DNA of 64,000 nt from contig JAFVCE010000003.1 of the NCBI GenBank assembly GCA_017479385.1, positions 1-64,000 on the forward strand, in the 5' to 3' direction. Made by a program: the position numbers and the translations under genes. The DNA comes from Bacteroidales bacterium. GTDB lineage: Bacteria > Bacteroidota > Bacteroidia > Bacteroidales > P3. Each line of letters starts with the position of its first letter. Position 1 is the first letter of the stretch. This document shows positions 9,259 to 16,120 of the stretch, piece after piece. The notes below the pieces were generated by a model. That model was not told the origin of the DNA, did no database searches, and saw only the letters and a program-made list of their open reading frames with translations.

Positions 9259-10841
9259 AGTTCGTTATTATATATGGTTTGTATCTCATTATTGGACAAA
9301 GCACGTCCATAGAAACGGATATTGTCAACCTTCATACTCGGTGCTATTCCATAAGAACCGTTCTTGTCTCCCCCAAAGATAATCTTGGTGCCGTTGGTTG
9401 CGGACGATGGCACACTGAGATTGTCCATCAGAGCCCCGTCCACATAGAATTTCACTGGAACATTGTTCCCCGTCGACCCCCCGGCGCGGACTATCGTGTA
9501 ATGGTGCCATGCACTGCTATTGTTTACATAGTTGTACGATATATCACTGTGGTGGTATGCATCTCTCAGATAGACAATCAGTTGCCCACCCTGGTCGGCC
9601 CATAGACAGGGTCTGTCATATCCGTTGTTGTTGCTGCTGTTTACTGCGGCAAATACACAGCCTGCAGTTAGGTCCTTCACCCAGAAACTAACAGTCCAGT
9701 AACTGTAGCCACTGAAGAAATTGTAAGGAATATTTAAGTAAGATGCCTGTGTGGACGAAATTTTCAGGTACTTTCGCCCGCCAGACTCAGTTGCCGTCGT
9801 CGCTCCGTCCATCATCTGCGCGTGAGCTCCGTTGTCGGTAAGGTCGTTGGCAGTGCCGTCGTCGAAGGTGTAGTAGGCCATCAGTCCGCTGCTCACTACT
9901 ATGTCGTCTGTGCCATTGTCTTCATTGTTGGCTACGACGCGCACGCTGACGGTGCTGCCGTCGTTGGTGTTGCGCACGGTGATGATTGTCTCGGCGTTGC
10001 CGTTGAAGGCATTCCTGTCGAGCGAGAGAGCAATCCCAGCAGTTCCGCCAACCGTTAGGTATCCCGTCGTCGGGCTCACCGTGAGCCATACGCAGTTGTA
10101 GCTAATCTCGTAGTTCAACGCTGTTGAACCACTGTTGCCTAACGTGATGGTACGCGACGCTGACGTTGTGCCAAAGTCTACTACCGTAGGTGACACGGTC
10201 AATGTGCCACTGTTGTAGTCCACGCTCACTGGCAGGCTGATGCTGTTGCCACTGGTGTTGTTGGTTACTATCAGGTTCACTGTAGACGACGTGGTCACTG
10301 CGGCGCGGTTTACTGTTAACGTCACCGGCGACTGCTCTCCGGCTCCAGTGCTGCCACTGGTGGGGTAAACGGTGAGCCAGTCGGCAGGGCTCAGCTTGTC
10401 GATGCTCCAGCTGAAGCTTCCGTTTGCTCCGTTGTTGACGATGTTGAACGTTTGCACGTTGATGCCAGTGCCGAAGTCTATGCGCGTCACGCTGAGGCTC
10501 ATCTCCCCACTGCTGGGGGAGAGCATGATGTCTGCCGTTGTAGTTAGCCCGCTGCTCACTACTACATTCTTGGTGTTGCTCAGGTAGCCCGCCTTTGAGG
10601 CCTGCAACGTGTATCTGCCTGCGTCGATGTCGTCAAACTCATATCGCCCGTCGCTACCCGACACAGTGGAAAGCCCCAGTGGGCTGAGGATGACATTGGC
10701 ATTGCGCAGCGGTTGGCCGCTATTGGCATCGCTCACAAAGCCGGCAATAGCGCCGGGCGCCACCTCGTCGCGGCAGGCCGTCGTCAGGGTCAACAGTGCG
10801 ACGGCAATAACCCAGTGCGCAATGTGTTTTAGATGTTTCAT
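9255..10841 (-). CDS. Lipoprotein: carboxypeptidase-regulatory, BACON-like and LamG domains
   Basis: A longer frame opens at 10958, but the ATG at 10841 is chosen because it begins a lipoprotein signal (lipobox LTTAC, Cys 23) and lies downstream of the promoter and leader RNA. The product is 528 residues. Domains in order: carboxypeptidase regulatory-like (about 28-105), two BACON or immunoglobulin-like repeats (about 110-310, e.g. DWLTVYPTSGSTG and VWLTVSPTTGYLT), and a LamG domain (about 320-528). BACON modules are typical of Bacteroidota glycan-binding proteins. It is the first gene of the seven-gene envelope operon and follows a 5' leader (10906-11149) that ends in an intrinsic terminator, so expression may depend on read-through. 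Confidence 0.85.
   Translation of the reverse strand: MKHLKHIAHWVIAVALLTLTTACRDEVAPGAIAGFVSDANSGQPLRNANVILSPLGLSTVSGSDGRYEFDDIDAGRYTLQASKAGYLSNTKNVVVSSGLTTTADIMLSPSSGEMSLSVTRIDFGTGINVQTFNIVNNGANGSFSWSIDKLSPADWLTVYPTSGSTGAGEQSPVTLTVNRAAVTTSSTVNLIVTNNTSGNSISLPVSVDYNSGTLTVSPTVVDFGTTSASRTITLGNSGSTALNYEISYNCVWLTVSPTTGYLTVGGTAGIALSLDRNAFNGNAETIITVRNTNDGSTVSVRVVANNEDNGTDDIVVSSGLMAYYTFDDGTANDLTDNGAHAQMMDGATTATESGGRKYLKISSTQASYLNIPYNFFSGYSYWTVSFWVKDLTAGCVFAAVNSSNNNGYDRPCLWADQGGQLIVYLRDAYHHSDISYNYVNNSSAWHHYTIVRAGGSTGNNVPVKFYVDGALMDNLSVPSSATNGTKIIFGGDKNGSYGIAPSMKVDNIRFYGRALSNNEIQTIYNNEL
9299..9739 (-). repeat. Direct repeat, LamG copy B
   Basis: Partner of the repeat at 8550-8990. This copy encodes the C-terminal LamG domain of the 528-residue lipoprotein. 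Confidence 0.85.
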
Positions 10842-10905
10842 GTTTTTTTTTCTTTGTTTTATTTCATATCGTAGCACACGGTGGGCGCTGTAGTTTGGCA
10901 AATAC

Positions 10906-10940
10906 AAAAAAGCATAGAACTCGTGTTGCGCAGTCCTATG
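10906..10940 (-). terminator. Intrinsic terminator of left RNA
   Basis: On the minus strand CATAGGACT (10940-10932) pairs with AGTTCTATG (10921-10913), with one G-U pair, followed within 1 nt by six T (10911-10906). It sits 65 nt before the first operon ATG. Confidence 0.7.
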
Positions 10941-10994
10941 AAACTGAGGCATCGCCAAACGCCTTTTCGGAATAAAACTGTCTTGAACCTTATC

Positions 10995-11051
10995 CTATGC
11001 TCCAATATGCAGTGGCACAAAGGCCAATACATAAGCAGAAGCAAAAGGCAT
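10995..11051 (-). CDS. Conserved 18-codon ORF in left RNA
   Basis: This ORF encodes MPFASAYVLAFVPLHIGA. Its paralogue in the right RNA encodes MSFASAYVLAFVPLHIGA; between them there is one amino-acid change and one synonymous change (GCT/GCC). The peptide is hydrophobic. Conservation may reflect RNA structure rather than protein, so coding status is uncertain. The longer upstream ATG frame used in the right copy is out of register here by 2 nt. Confidence 0.35.
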   Translation of the reverse strand: MPFASAYVLAFVPLHIGA

Positions 11052-11153
11052 CAGTATCACAGTCCTCCGATTTGAATATTGGCGATATTTCAGTTTCGGA
11101 CCTATACAAATGCTTTCTTCGCATCGCACGACTACTCGCGTCGATTTCGGCTG

Positions 11154-11161
11154 CAAATATA
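11154..11161 (-). promoter_or_regulatory. TAnnTTTG promoter of left RNA and envelope operon
   Basis: TATATTTG on the minus strand, in a context matching the right arm (GTATCGAAAAAATT upstream). It drives the left RNA and, by read-through, the operon from 10841 to 4667. Confidence 0.75.
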
Positions 11162-11226
11162 CGCAATTTTTTCGATACTAATGCCAAAAAAATAAGGTTC
11201 GCCGTAAAGATACAGAAAATCAAACG

Positions 11227-11693
11227 ATTGCACGTGTATTTTCTTTTTGCAAATGCTTCACATGAGCCTCAGGCAGTGCTGTGTTTCATTGATTTTCATC
11301 GTAATTTTACCAAAGCATGGTCGACACGCAATAAATTCGGGCAAACGTCGTTAATGATATGTGTTACACACGGCTGAAAATACTTTCGAGTTGGAGCGCG
11401 AAGAGACAGTTGGCGGCATCCACACATAGTGCAGTCAAGGTGTTGTTAAGGTGCTATTAAGGTGCTGTTAAGGTGCAGTGATGGCCTGGTAGTTAATACA
11501 GGTAATCCCCAAATAATAAAGGGCACCCGTGTGGGCACCCTTGCTGTTTGTTGTTTTGCTCGTCGGAAATCGGAGGCCTGGTATCTATATTGAGACAGAG
11601 GCCATTGCATGACTATACGGGCGAATTTCTGTAATCCCTGCTCATAACCAGTGTCATAGGTTAGCCGTTGTGGCCAGTTTTTTGTTTTGTATA
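11227..11693. other. Spacer between the inverted arms
   Basis: The spacer is about 470 bp without a convincing gene. It holds a four-unit 11-bp tandem repeat (11437-11480) and an imperfect hairpin (11519-11542, AAGGG paired with CCCTT, inner CCC with GGG) that may be a weak terminator. Confidence 0.5.
11437..11480 (-). repeat. 11-bp tandem repeat, four units (opposite orientation)
   Basis: Units AAGGTGTTGTT, AAGGTGCTATT, AAGGTGCTGTT and AAGGTGCAGTG follow one another without gaps. Their complements (e.g. AATAGCACCTT) match the ACCT(T/C)AA core and 11-bp period of the dispersed family found elsewhere on the plus strand. Confidence 0.8.
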
Positions 11694-11759
11694 TCGTTGA
11701 TTTTTAGTATTTTTACAACGAACCTTATTTTTTTTTGCATTAGTATCGAAAAAATTGTG

Positions 11760-11767
11760 TATATTTG
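11760..11767 (+). promoter_or_regulatory. TAnnTTTG promoter of right RNA
   Basis: TATATTTG, with a TTTG at 11734-11737 (22 nt upstream) as possible -33 element. Confidence 0.75.
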
Positions 11768-11796
11768 CAGCCGAAATCGACGCGAGTAGTCGTGCG

Positions 11797-11928
11797 ATGC
11801 GAAGAAAGCATTTGTTAAAGAGTCCGCATATTAAAGTTCGCCAAATTTTAAACCAAAGGACTACGATACTGATGTCTTTTGCTTCTGCCTATGTATTGGC
11901 CTTTGTGCCACTGCATATTGGAGCATAG
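11797..11928 (+). CDS. 43-codon ORF in right RNA
   Basis: It starts MRRKHLLKSP and ends in the conserved 18 residues MSFASAYVLAFVPLHIGA (internal ATG at 11872). The N-terminus is basic and the C-terminus hydrophobic, a layout seen in small membrane peptides and in type I toxins, but also possible by chance. The left RNA lacks the full frame and keeps only the last 18 codons. Coding is unproven. Confidence 0.35.
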   Translation: MRRKHLLKSPHIKVRQILNQRTTILMSFASAYVLAFVPLHIGA

Positions 11929-11982
11929 GATAAGGTTCAAAGTTGGTTTTATTTTGGAAAGGTGTTTGGCGATACCTAATAT

Positions 11983-12017
11983 GCGTAGAACTAACAACGC
12001 GAGTTCTATGCTTTTTT
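11983..12017 (+). terminator. Intrinsic terminator of right RNA
   Basis: GCGTAGAACT (11983-11992) pairs with AGTTCTATGC (12002-12011), loop of 9 nt, followed by six T. Confidence 0.75.
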
Positions 12018-12095
12018 GTATGTAGCAATAACGCCAACCGCAGGGAACTCAGGAAGGCAAAAAAGTTGTGCCCGACACGGATTTAGGGTTTGTCT

Positions 12096-12334
12096 ATGAC
12101 TGAACTAAGGAAAGTGAAGTTCTCCCTATCCCAACCAGGATTGAGTCTGATGGATTATGACATCGACGACCCAATGTTTGGTTACGAGAAAACAAGAGAA
12201 AGGAACGGACTCTTCCATACCTTTGGGAAGGAATCATCATGGGATTCAGAGAAGCCCTGTTGCGACAAGGGATATATCGATATGCCGACACAACCTGCAA
12301 ACTCTCTCCGTTTATGACGATAGACGAAAACTAA
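12096..12334 (+). pseudogene. Small ORF, probably frameshifted
   Basis: The frame from ATG 12096 encodes a hydrophilic start with DYDIDDPMFGYEKTRER and GLFHTFGKE, and stops at 12317. After about 12230 another plus frame reads GFREALLRQGIYRYADTT and runs to a TAA at 12332-12334, which looks like a better continuation. I suspect a single frameshift in a small soluble protein gene. No family is recognised, and a short intact gene ending at 12317 remains possible. Confidence 0.3.
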
Positions 12335-12374
12335 CTTTCTACTTTTTGTGCAAATAGATTGCACTTGGTAATTG

Positions 12375-12382
12375 TATTTTTG
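12375..12382 (+). promoter_or_regulatory. TAnnTTTG promoter for the gene at 12441
   Basis: TATTTTTG followed by C, about 59 nt before the ATG at 12441. Confidence 0.6.
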
Positions 12383-12440
12383 CAATTCATATTAATGATT
12401 TTGACCAGAAGAGCCGACTGGATAAAAGGGCACAAAGAAA

Positions 12441-12965
12441 ATGAAAAAAAAAGTATTATTGATTGCCTCAGCAATGCTGATGGTGGCCAACGTAAAAGCA
12501 CAAACAACCGGTGAAATGCTGGCTGAAAACGTTGAAAATACGACGTTATCCAGTATATCTTATTGTGAAACTGATGGTTTGGAAACATATAGTTTGATGC
12601 CTGCCAGAGGCTACAACTCATTCACGCGAGGGCAAGGGTTCGTCATTCGGCCAGAACTATATCGAGGATTTTTTGCCTCTTTCGGATATCAGATTAACAC
12701 ATACGTGCAAACATTTTTGAGCGTTGGTTATGGCGATGGCTTGGAAAGTGCATTAGGTGTCCGTTCCTATACGGGTGATGCCAACTGGGTGGCTATGTTT
12801 GATTTGAGATTTAGCCTTACTAATTTTGTACTCCCTGGTGTTTCTTTGGTTGCAGGAGCCAGCTACAAAGATTTGGACTTCGGTGCAGGATTGAAATACT
12901 ATACTGATGGCTACTACTACCTCATAATGCCAGTTGTTTCGGTGGGTTGGAATATCCGTTTATGA
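12441..12965 (+). CDS. Small outer-membrane barrel-like protein
   Basis: The 174-residue product has a signal peptide (1-20, ANVKAQ) and then alternating aromatic strands: QGFVIRPELYRGFFASFGYQ, FLSVGYGDGLESALGVRS and a C-terminal strand VVSVGWNIRL. The closing strand ending in a hydrophobic residue suits a barrel inserted by the BAM complex. It follows the right-arm RNA and its own promoter, and gene remnants lie downstream. No specific family is identified. Confidence 0.75.
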   Translation: MKKKVLLIASAMLMVANVKAQTTGEMLAENVENTTLSSISYCETDGLETYSLMPARGYNSFTRGQGFVIRPELYRGFFASFGYQINTYVQTFLSVGYGDGLESALGVRSYTGDANWVAMFDLRFSLTNFVLPGVSLVAGASYKDLDFGAGLKYYTDGYYYLIMPVVSVGWNIRL

Positions 12966-13027
12966 TCATAGATAGTTATTGATGTCTGACGGATGCAATT
13001 GCTCGGCATCCGTCAGCTATCTAAAAC

Positions 13028-13156
13028 AATAAAGGGGATAATATAAGTGTGTTCGACATAACAGGACGTAAAGTCCGCAACAAATCATTGGCAGCCGGTG
13101 TGTATTTGGTAAAAGTGGACAACTTTGCAACCCAAAAGGTAATAGTTACGAAATAA
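13028..13156 (+). pseudogene. Orphan T9SS type A sorting-domain remnant
   Basis: An open stretch after a stop at 13022-13024 has no usable ATG. It encodes VFDITGRKVRNKSLAAGVYL then VKVDNFATQKVIVTK and stop. This matches the end of T9SS type A sorting domains (D-x-x-GR, GxYLVK, KxxVxK). The passenger part of the protein is gone, so this is the 3' scar of a deleted cargo gene. Confidence 0.8.
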
Positions 13157-13188
13157 AATAATGAATATAAAAACAAACATTATAATCA

Positions 13189-13455
13189 ATGCTGAAATCC
13201 TTGAAAAAGGCTTTGTTTATTTGTACACTCATTCTGACATCCTTTCTCTAAAAGGGGTGTACAGGCTCCACTGAACTGAATGATACTATGCCCCCCCCCC
13301 TGGACGGCCAAACCCAGGCCTTTTATTCGTTTTCAAGGCAGGAATTCACTTTCTTGTTATATTCTGATAAATTGGAATTCTTCTGTGGATACGATATGTC
13401 GCCAGTTTATATCAGTACATCATTAATCGTATTAACGTATCACGGTAACGAATAA
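13189..13455 (+). pseudogene. Lipoprotein gene with internal stop
   Basis: The frame from ATG 13189 encodes a lipoprotein signal (MLKSLKKALFICTLILTSFL), then TAA at 13249-13251, then KGCTGSTELNDTMPPPLDG and about 50 further residues to TAA 13453-13455. The stop falls just before the would-be lipobox Cys. A run of ten C (13291-13300) lies in frame. Restart at ATG 13288 would lack the signal. The gene is probably dead; a sequencing error is the alternative. Confidence 0.55.
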
Positions 13456-13700
13456 TCAAATATTGTATGCAGCACACATTCAAATGATATCCTAACTTTC
13501 CTATGACCTTGAACTACGTTATATTGACAATCGCTTTATGACAAAGATGAAGGTGGTAATAGGGGAAAGCCTCGGAGTGTATGTGTTATATGAATTTGAG
13601 CGGACTTATGGGACTGCCTGACAGTATCTTGTCAATGACCCAGAAGAGATGCGGGGAGATGCGGTCGGTATATGCGTGTGCGGTCTGTCGTTTTTATTTC
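13456..13700 (+). pseudogene. Decayed coding remnant downstream of the lipoprotein pseudogene
   Basis: Protein-like segments appear in a shifted frame: from 13514 LRYIDNRFMTKMKVVIGESL and GVYVLYEFERTYG to a TGA, and beyond it QYLVNDPEEMRGDAVGIC. They look like the continuation of the upstream lipoprotein gene, broken by several stops and shifts. No family is assigned. Confidence 0.35.
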
Positions 13701-13707
13701 AAATGGA

Positions 13708-13737
13708 AACCGGAAGTTCCGAGAGGGGCTTCCGGTT
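13708..13737. terminator. Inverted repeat, possible terminator
   Basis: AACCGGAAG (13708-13716) pairs with CTTCCGGTT (13729-13737). There is no strong T-tract on either side. Confidence 0.4.
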
Positions 13738-13751
13738 TGTAAGGGTTGATG

Positions 13752-13778
13752 TACGGGCGTGCACGGGGTACGCCCGTA
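13752..13778 (-). terminator. Hairpin downstream of the EF-G2-like gene
   Basis: TACGGGCGT pairs with ACGCCCGTA over a 9-nt loop, 25 bp after the stop of the EF-G2-like gene. It lacks a T-tract, so termination is only presumed. Confidence 0.4.
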
Positions 13779-13802
13779 TGAATTGCTGGTGAGAGCAGAC
13801 GA

Positions 13803-15935
13803 TTACTCTTCCTCGGCGGCGGCTTCCTCGTAGGCTTTGAGGAGGGCCTGCTGGACGTCGGCGGGGACGAGCTCGTAGCTGCTGAAGGTCATGGTGAATG
13901 TGCCACGGCCACTGGTGAGCGAACTCAGGGCGGTGCAGTAGCGGTTCATCTCGGCCAGAGGGGCTTTGGCGCGGAGGGTGGTGTACTTGCCCTCGGCATC
14001 CATACCCATAACGATGGCGCGACGGCCTTGCAGGTCGGTCATGACGCCACCCTGGCTTTCGGTGGGCACGGTGACGGCTACGTCGTAGATGGGCTCTTTA
14101 ATCTTCGGAGCAGCCTGCTTGAAGGCCTCACGGAAGGCGGTGCGGCCGGCAATCTTGAAGGCGGTTTCGTTACTGTCGACGGGGTGCATTTTACCGTCGT
14201 AGATGTTGACCACGATGTCGCGGGCGTAGGAGCCAGTGAGTGGGCCTTGCTCCATCTTCTCCATGATACCTTTGAGGATGGCGGGCATGAAGCGGGCGTC
14301 GATAGAACCGCCCACAATGCAGTTGTTGAATACCAACTTGCCGCCCCACTCGAGGGGATACTCCTGGGTGTCGCGGATGGGGTATTTGGTCTGGTTAGGC
14401 ATACCGTCGAAGTAGGGCTCGATGAGCATATGGACTTCGCCGAACTGGCCGCTACCACCAGATTGTTTTTTGTGGCGATACATGGCTTCGGCGCTCTTGG
14501 TGATGGTTTCGCGGTAGGGGACGTTGGGGGCGGTGAAGTTGACAGCCAGTTTGTACTGGTTTTCGAAGTACCACTTTACGGTGTTGAGGTGAAGTTCGCC
14601 TTGGCAGCCGAGGATGACTTGGCGCAGTTCGCGGCTGTTTTCGAGGGTGAGGGAGCGGTCGTAGGTGGAAAGGTCTTTCAGAGCGGCGCCGACTTTCTCG
14701 TCGTCGTTGCTGTTGGCGGCCTTGACGGCGACCATATAAACGGGCACTGGGAAGACGATTTCTTCGACAGCGTCGTCGGTATTCTTGGCGGTGGTGAGGG
14801 TGTGGTTAATCTTCACATCCTTGAGTTTGATGGTGCAGACAATGTCGCCGGCGCAGGCTTTCTCGACGCGTTGACGGTCTTTGCCGCTGCACACGAGCAC
14901 CTGGCTCACACGTTCTTTGCTCTGGTTGCAGGCGTTGACAACGTCTTGGGCTTCGGCCAGTTCGCCGTCGTAGATGCGGAGGTAGGTCAGTTCGCCCAGG
15001 TTTTTGTCTTTGGCGCTCTTGAAGGCAAAAGCCACGGTGGGGTTCTGTATGTTGTTTTTAAGCTCTTTGCCAGATTTGGTTTTCTTGGGTTCGGCCACCT
15101 CGCAGGGGGCGGGTACGTTCTGGCAGATGAATTCGAGCACGCGGCCTACACCCATGTTCTCTTTGGCGCTGCTGCAGAGGATGGGGAAGAGGTCGCGCTT
15201 GTCGATGGCGAGTTTGAGGGCTTGGGTGAGTTCTTCGGGCGTGAGGTCGCCATTTTCGAAGTATTTCTCCATGAGGGCGTCGTCGGCAGCGGCGGCTTCT
15301 TCAACGAGGGCCATGCGCATTTCTTCGGCGCGGTCGGCGTATTCGGCTGGGATGTCGCTGGCTTCGGCTTTGCCGTCTTTGAAGGTGAACATTTTGTTGG
15401 CCACGATGTCGACCACTTGGTTGAAGCCGAGGCCGGCGTTGGTGGGGAATTGGAGGACGGTGCACTTGGGGCCGAAGAAGTCGCGCAGTTGGTTGACACT
15501 GTCGTCGAAGTTGGCCTTTTCGGCGTCGAGGTGGTTGACGACGAAAATCATCGGGGTGCCAGTTTTGGCGGCGTAGCGGTTGGCTATTTCGGTGCCTACT
15601 TCGACGCCGCTTTGGGCGTTGACGACGACGATGGCGGCCTCGACTACGTTGAGGGCGCTTACGAGCTCGCCTTGGTAGTCGGCGAAGCCGGGCACGTCGA
15701 GGATGTTGATTTTTTTGCCACCAAATTCGGTGTACATGAGCGAGGTTTCGACGCTGTATTTGCGGTCGAGTTCGATGTCGCGATAGTCGCTGATGGTGTT
15801 CTTGGTGTCAACGCTGCCGCGGCGGTTGATGAGGCCGCCACAGAAGGCCATGGCTTCGGCCATGGTGGTCTTACCACTTTTGGCACCGCCTACGAGGGCG
15901 ATGTTGCGGATGTCCTGGGTCTGGTAAATTTTCAT
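13803..15935 (-). CDS. fusA2: Elongation factor G paralogue (EF-G2 type)
   Basis: The 710-residue protein has all EF-G domains: a G domain (1-270), domain II (~300-390), and domains III-V ending with the EF-G C-terminal region (GRGTFTMTF at ~680). The P-loop is GGAKSGKTT (16-24). The G3 motif reads DVPGF (80-84) where canonical EF-G has DTPGH, so the catalytic histidine is Phe. G4 reads NHLD (134-137) instead of NKxD. Bacteroides EF-G2 is published as a translocation factor lacking GTPase activity and important in starvation and gut colonisation; the N-terminus (MKIYQTQDIRNIALVG) and these substitutions place this protein with that paralogue. Canonical fusA is not in the window. A TATCTTTG promoter lies about 95 nt upstream. 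Confidence 0.88.
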   Translation of the reverse strand: MKIYQTQDIRNIALVGGAKSGKTTMAEAMAFCGGLINRRGSVDTKNTISDYRDIELDRKYSVETSLMYTEFGGKKINILDVPGFADYQGELVSALNVVEAAIVVVNAQSGVEVGTEIANRYAAKTGTPMIFVVNHLDAEKANFDDSVNQLRDFFGPKCTVLQFPTNAGLGFNQVVDIVANKMFTFKDGKAEASDIPAEYADRAEEMRMALVEEAAAADDALMEKYFENGDLTPEELTQALKLAIDKRDLFPILCSSAKENMGVGRVLEFICQNVPAPCEVAEPKKTKSGKELKNNIQNPTVAFAFKSAKDKNLGELTYLRIYDGELAEAQDVVNACNQSKERVSQVLVCSGKDRQRVEKACAGDIVCTIKLKDVKINHTLTTAKNTDDAVEEIVFPVPVYMVAVKAANSNDDEKVGAALKDLSTYDRSLTLENSRELRQVILGCQGELHLNTVKWYFENQYKLAVNFTAPNVPYRETITKSAEAMYRHKKQSGGSGQFGEVHMLIEPYFDGMPNQTKYPIRDTQEYPLEWGGKLVFNNCIVGGSIDARFMPAILKGIMEKMEQGPLTGSYARDIVVNIYDGKMHPVDSNETAFKIAGRTAFREAFKQAAPKIKEPIYDVAVTVPTESQGGVMTDLQGRRAIVMGMDAEGKYTTLRAKAPLAEMNRYCTALSSLTSGRGTFTMTFSSYELVPADVQQALLKAYEEAAAEEE

Positions 15936-16028
15936 TGGTTTGAGGTATCTTTAATTATTTTGTATCGTTCTGAATGTCAGTAGTATAATGGTGTTTTGCC
16001 GTGTTGGGGTTGGTATAGTATTGGTTGG

Positions 16029-16036
16029 CAAAGATA
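16029..16036 (-). promoter_or_regulatory. TAnnTTTG promoter of the EF-G2-like gene
   Basis: TATCTTTG on the minus strand, 94 nt before the ATG at 15935. Confidence 0.7.
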
Positions 16037-16120
16037 CAAAATTTATTGTAAATGCAAAAAAAAAAGTGATTTCGGACTGTTTTTTTATATTTATGCGTGT
16101 TCCGAAATGGTTTTGTAGAG

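Larger units (their letters stand above)
10906..11149 (-). ncRNA. Candidate structured RNA / leader, left copy
   Basis: This predicted ~244-nt transcript starts just after TATATTTG (11161-11154) and ends at a hairpin plus T-tract (10940-10906). The transcript can form the same stems as its paralogue at 11772-12017. Stems differ by compensating or wobble changes: GGUCC/GGACU here against AGUCC/GGACU there; CUUAUG/CAUAGG against CCUAUG/CAUAGG; CAUAGGACU/AGUUCUAUG against GCGUAGAACU/AGUUCUAUGC. A terminal loop UCGCCAA is kept although its flanking stem sequence changes. It lies directly upstream of the envelope operon (ATG 65 nt after the T-tract), so it could be an attenuating leader or a free-standing small RNA. 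No known Rfam family was recognised. Confidence 0.6.
10903..11226 (-). repeat. Long inverted repeat, left arm
   Basis: Read on the minus strand this arm aligns with 11694-12020 on the plus strand. The promoter and first ~48 transcribed nt are nearly identical, a ~50-nt centre is divergent, a 74-nt block differs at 2 positions, and the terminator is conserved. The arms are separated by about 470 bp. Confidence 0.9.
11772..12017 (+). ncRNA. Candidate structured RNA / leader, right copy
   Basis: This predicted ~246-nt transcript can form these stems: CGAC 11778-11781 with GTCG 11789-11792; ATGC 11797-11800 with GCAT 11808-11811; AGTCC 11821-11825 with GGACT 11858-11862, enclosing a hairpin with loop TCGCCAA (11838-11844); CCTATG 11888-11893 with CATAGG 11924-11929; and the terminator stem. 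Each has a counterpart in the left copy, several with wobble or compensatory changes. The next downstream gene is the small ORF at 12096 and then the outer-membrane protein at 12441, which has its own promoter. Identity with a known RNA class was not recognised. Confidence 0.6.
11694..12020 (+). repeat. Long inverted repeat, right arm
   Basis: Counterpart of 10903-11226; see that entry. It contains promoter, structured RNA, a 43-codon ORF and terminator, all reading away from the left arm. Confidence 0.9.

Noticed and set aside
10990-11223. 77-codon minus-strand frame over the left RNA
   Set aside because: Its start is upstream of the RNA promoter; only the conserved 18-codon ORF in another frame is supported.
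10903-12020. Invertible promoter region (phase variation)
   Set aside because: The arms are long and diverged in the centre, both promoters point outward, and there is no recombinase gene nearby, so flipping would not change the output.
13291-13300. Ten-C tract as a phase-variation switch
   Set aside because: The frame is already consistent at this length, and an upstream nonsense codon at 13249 would not be cured by slippage.
14028-15983. Long plus-strand frame opposite the EF-G2-like gene (651 codons)
   Set aside because: It is a shadow of a strongly coding minus-strand gene; no domain, signal or promoter.
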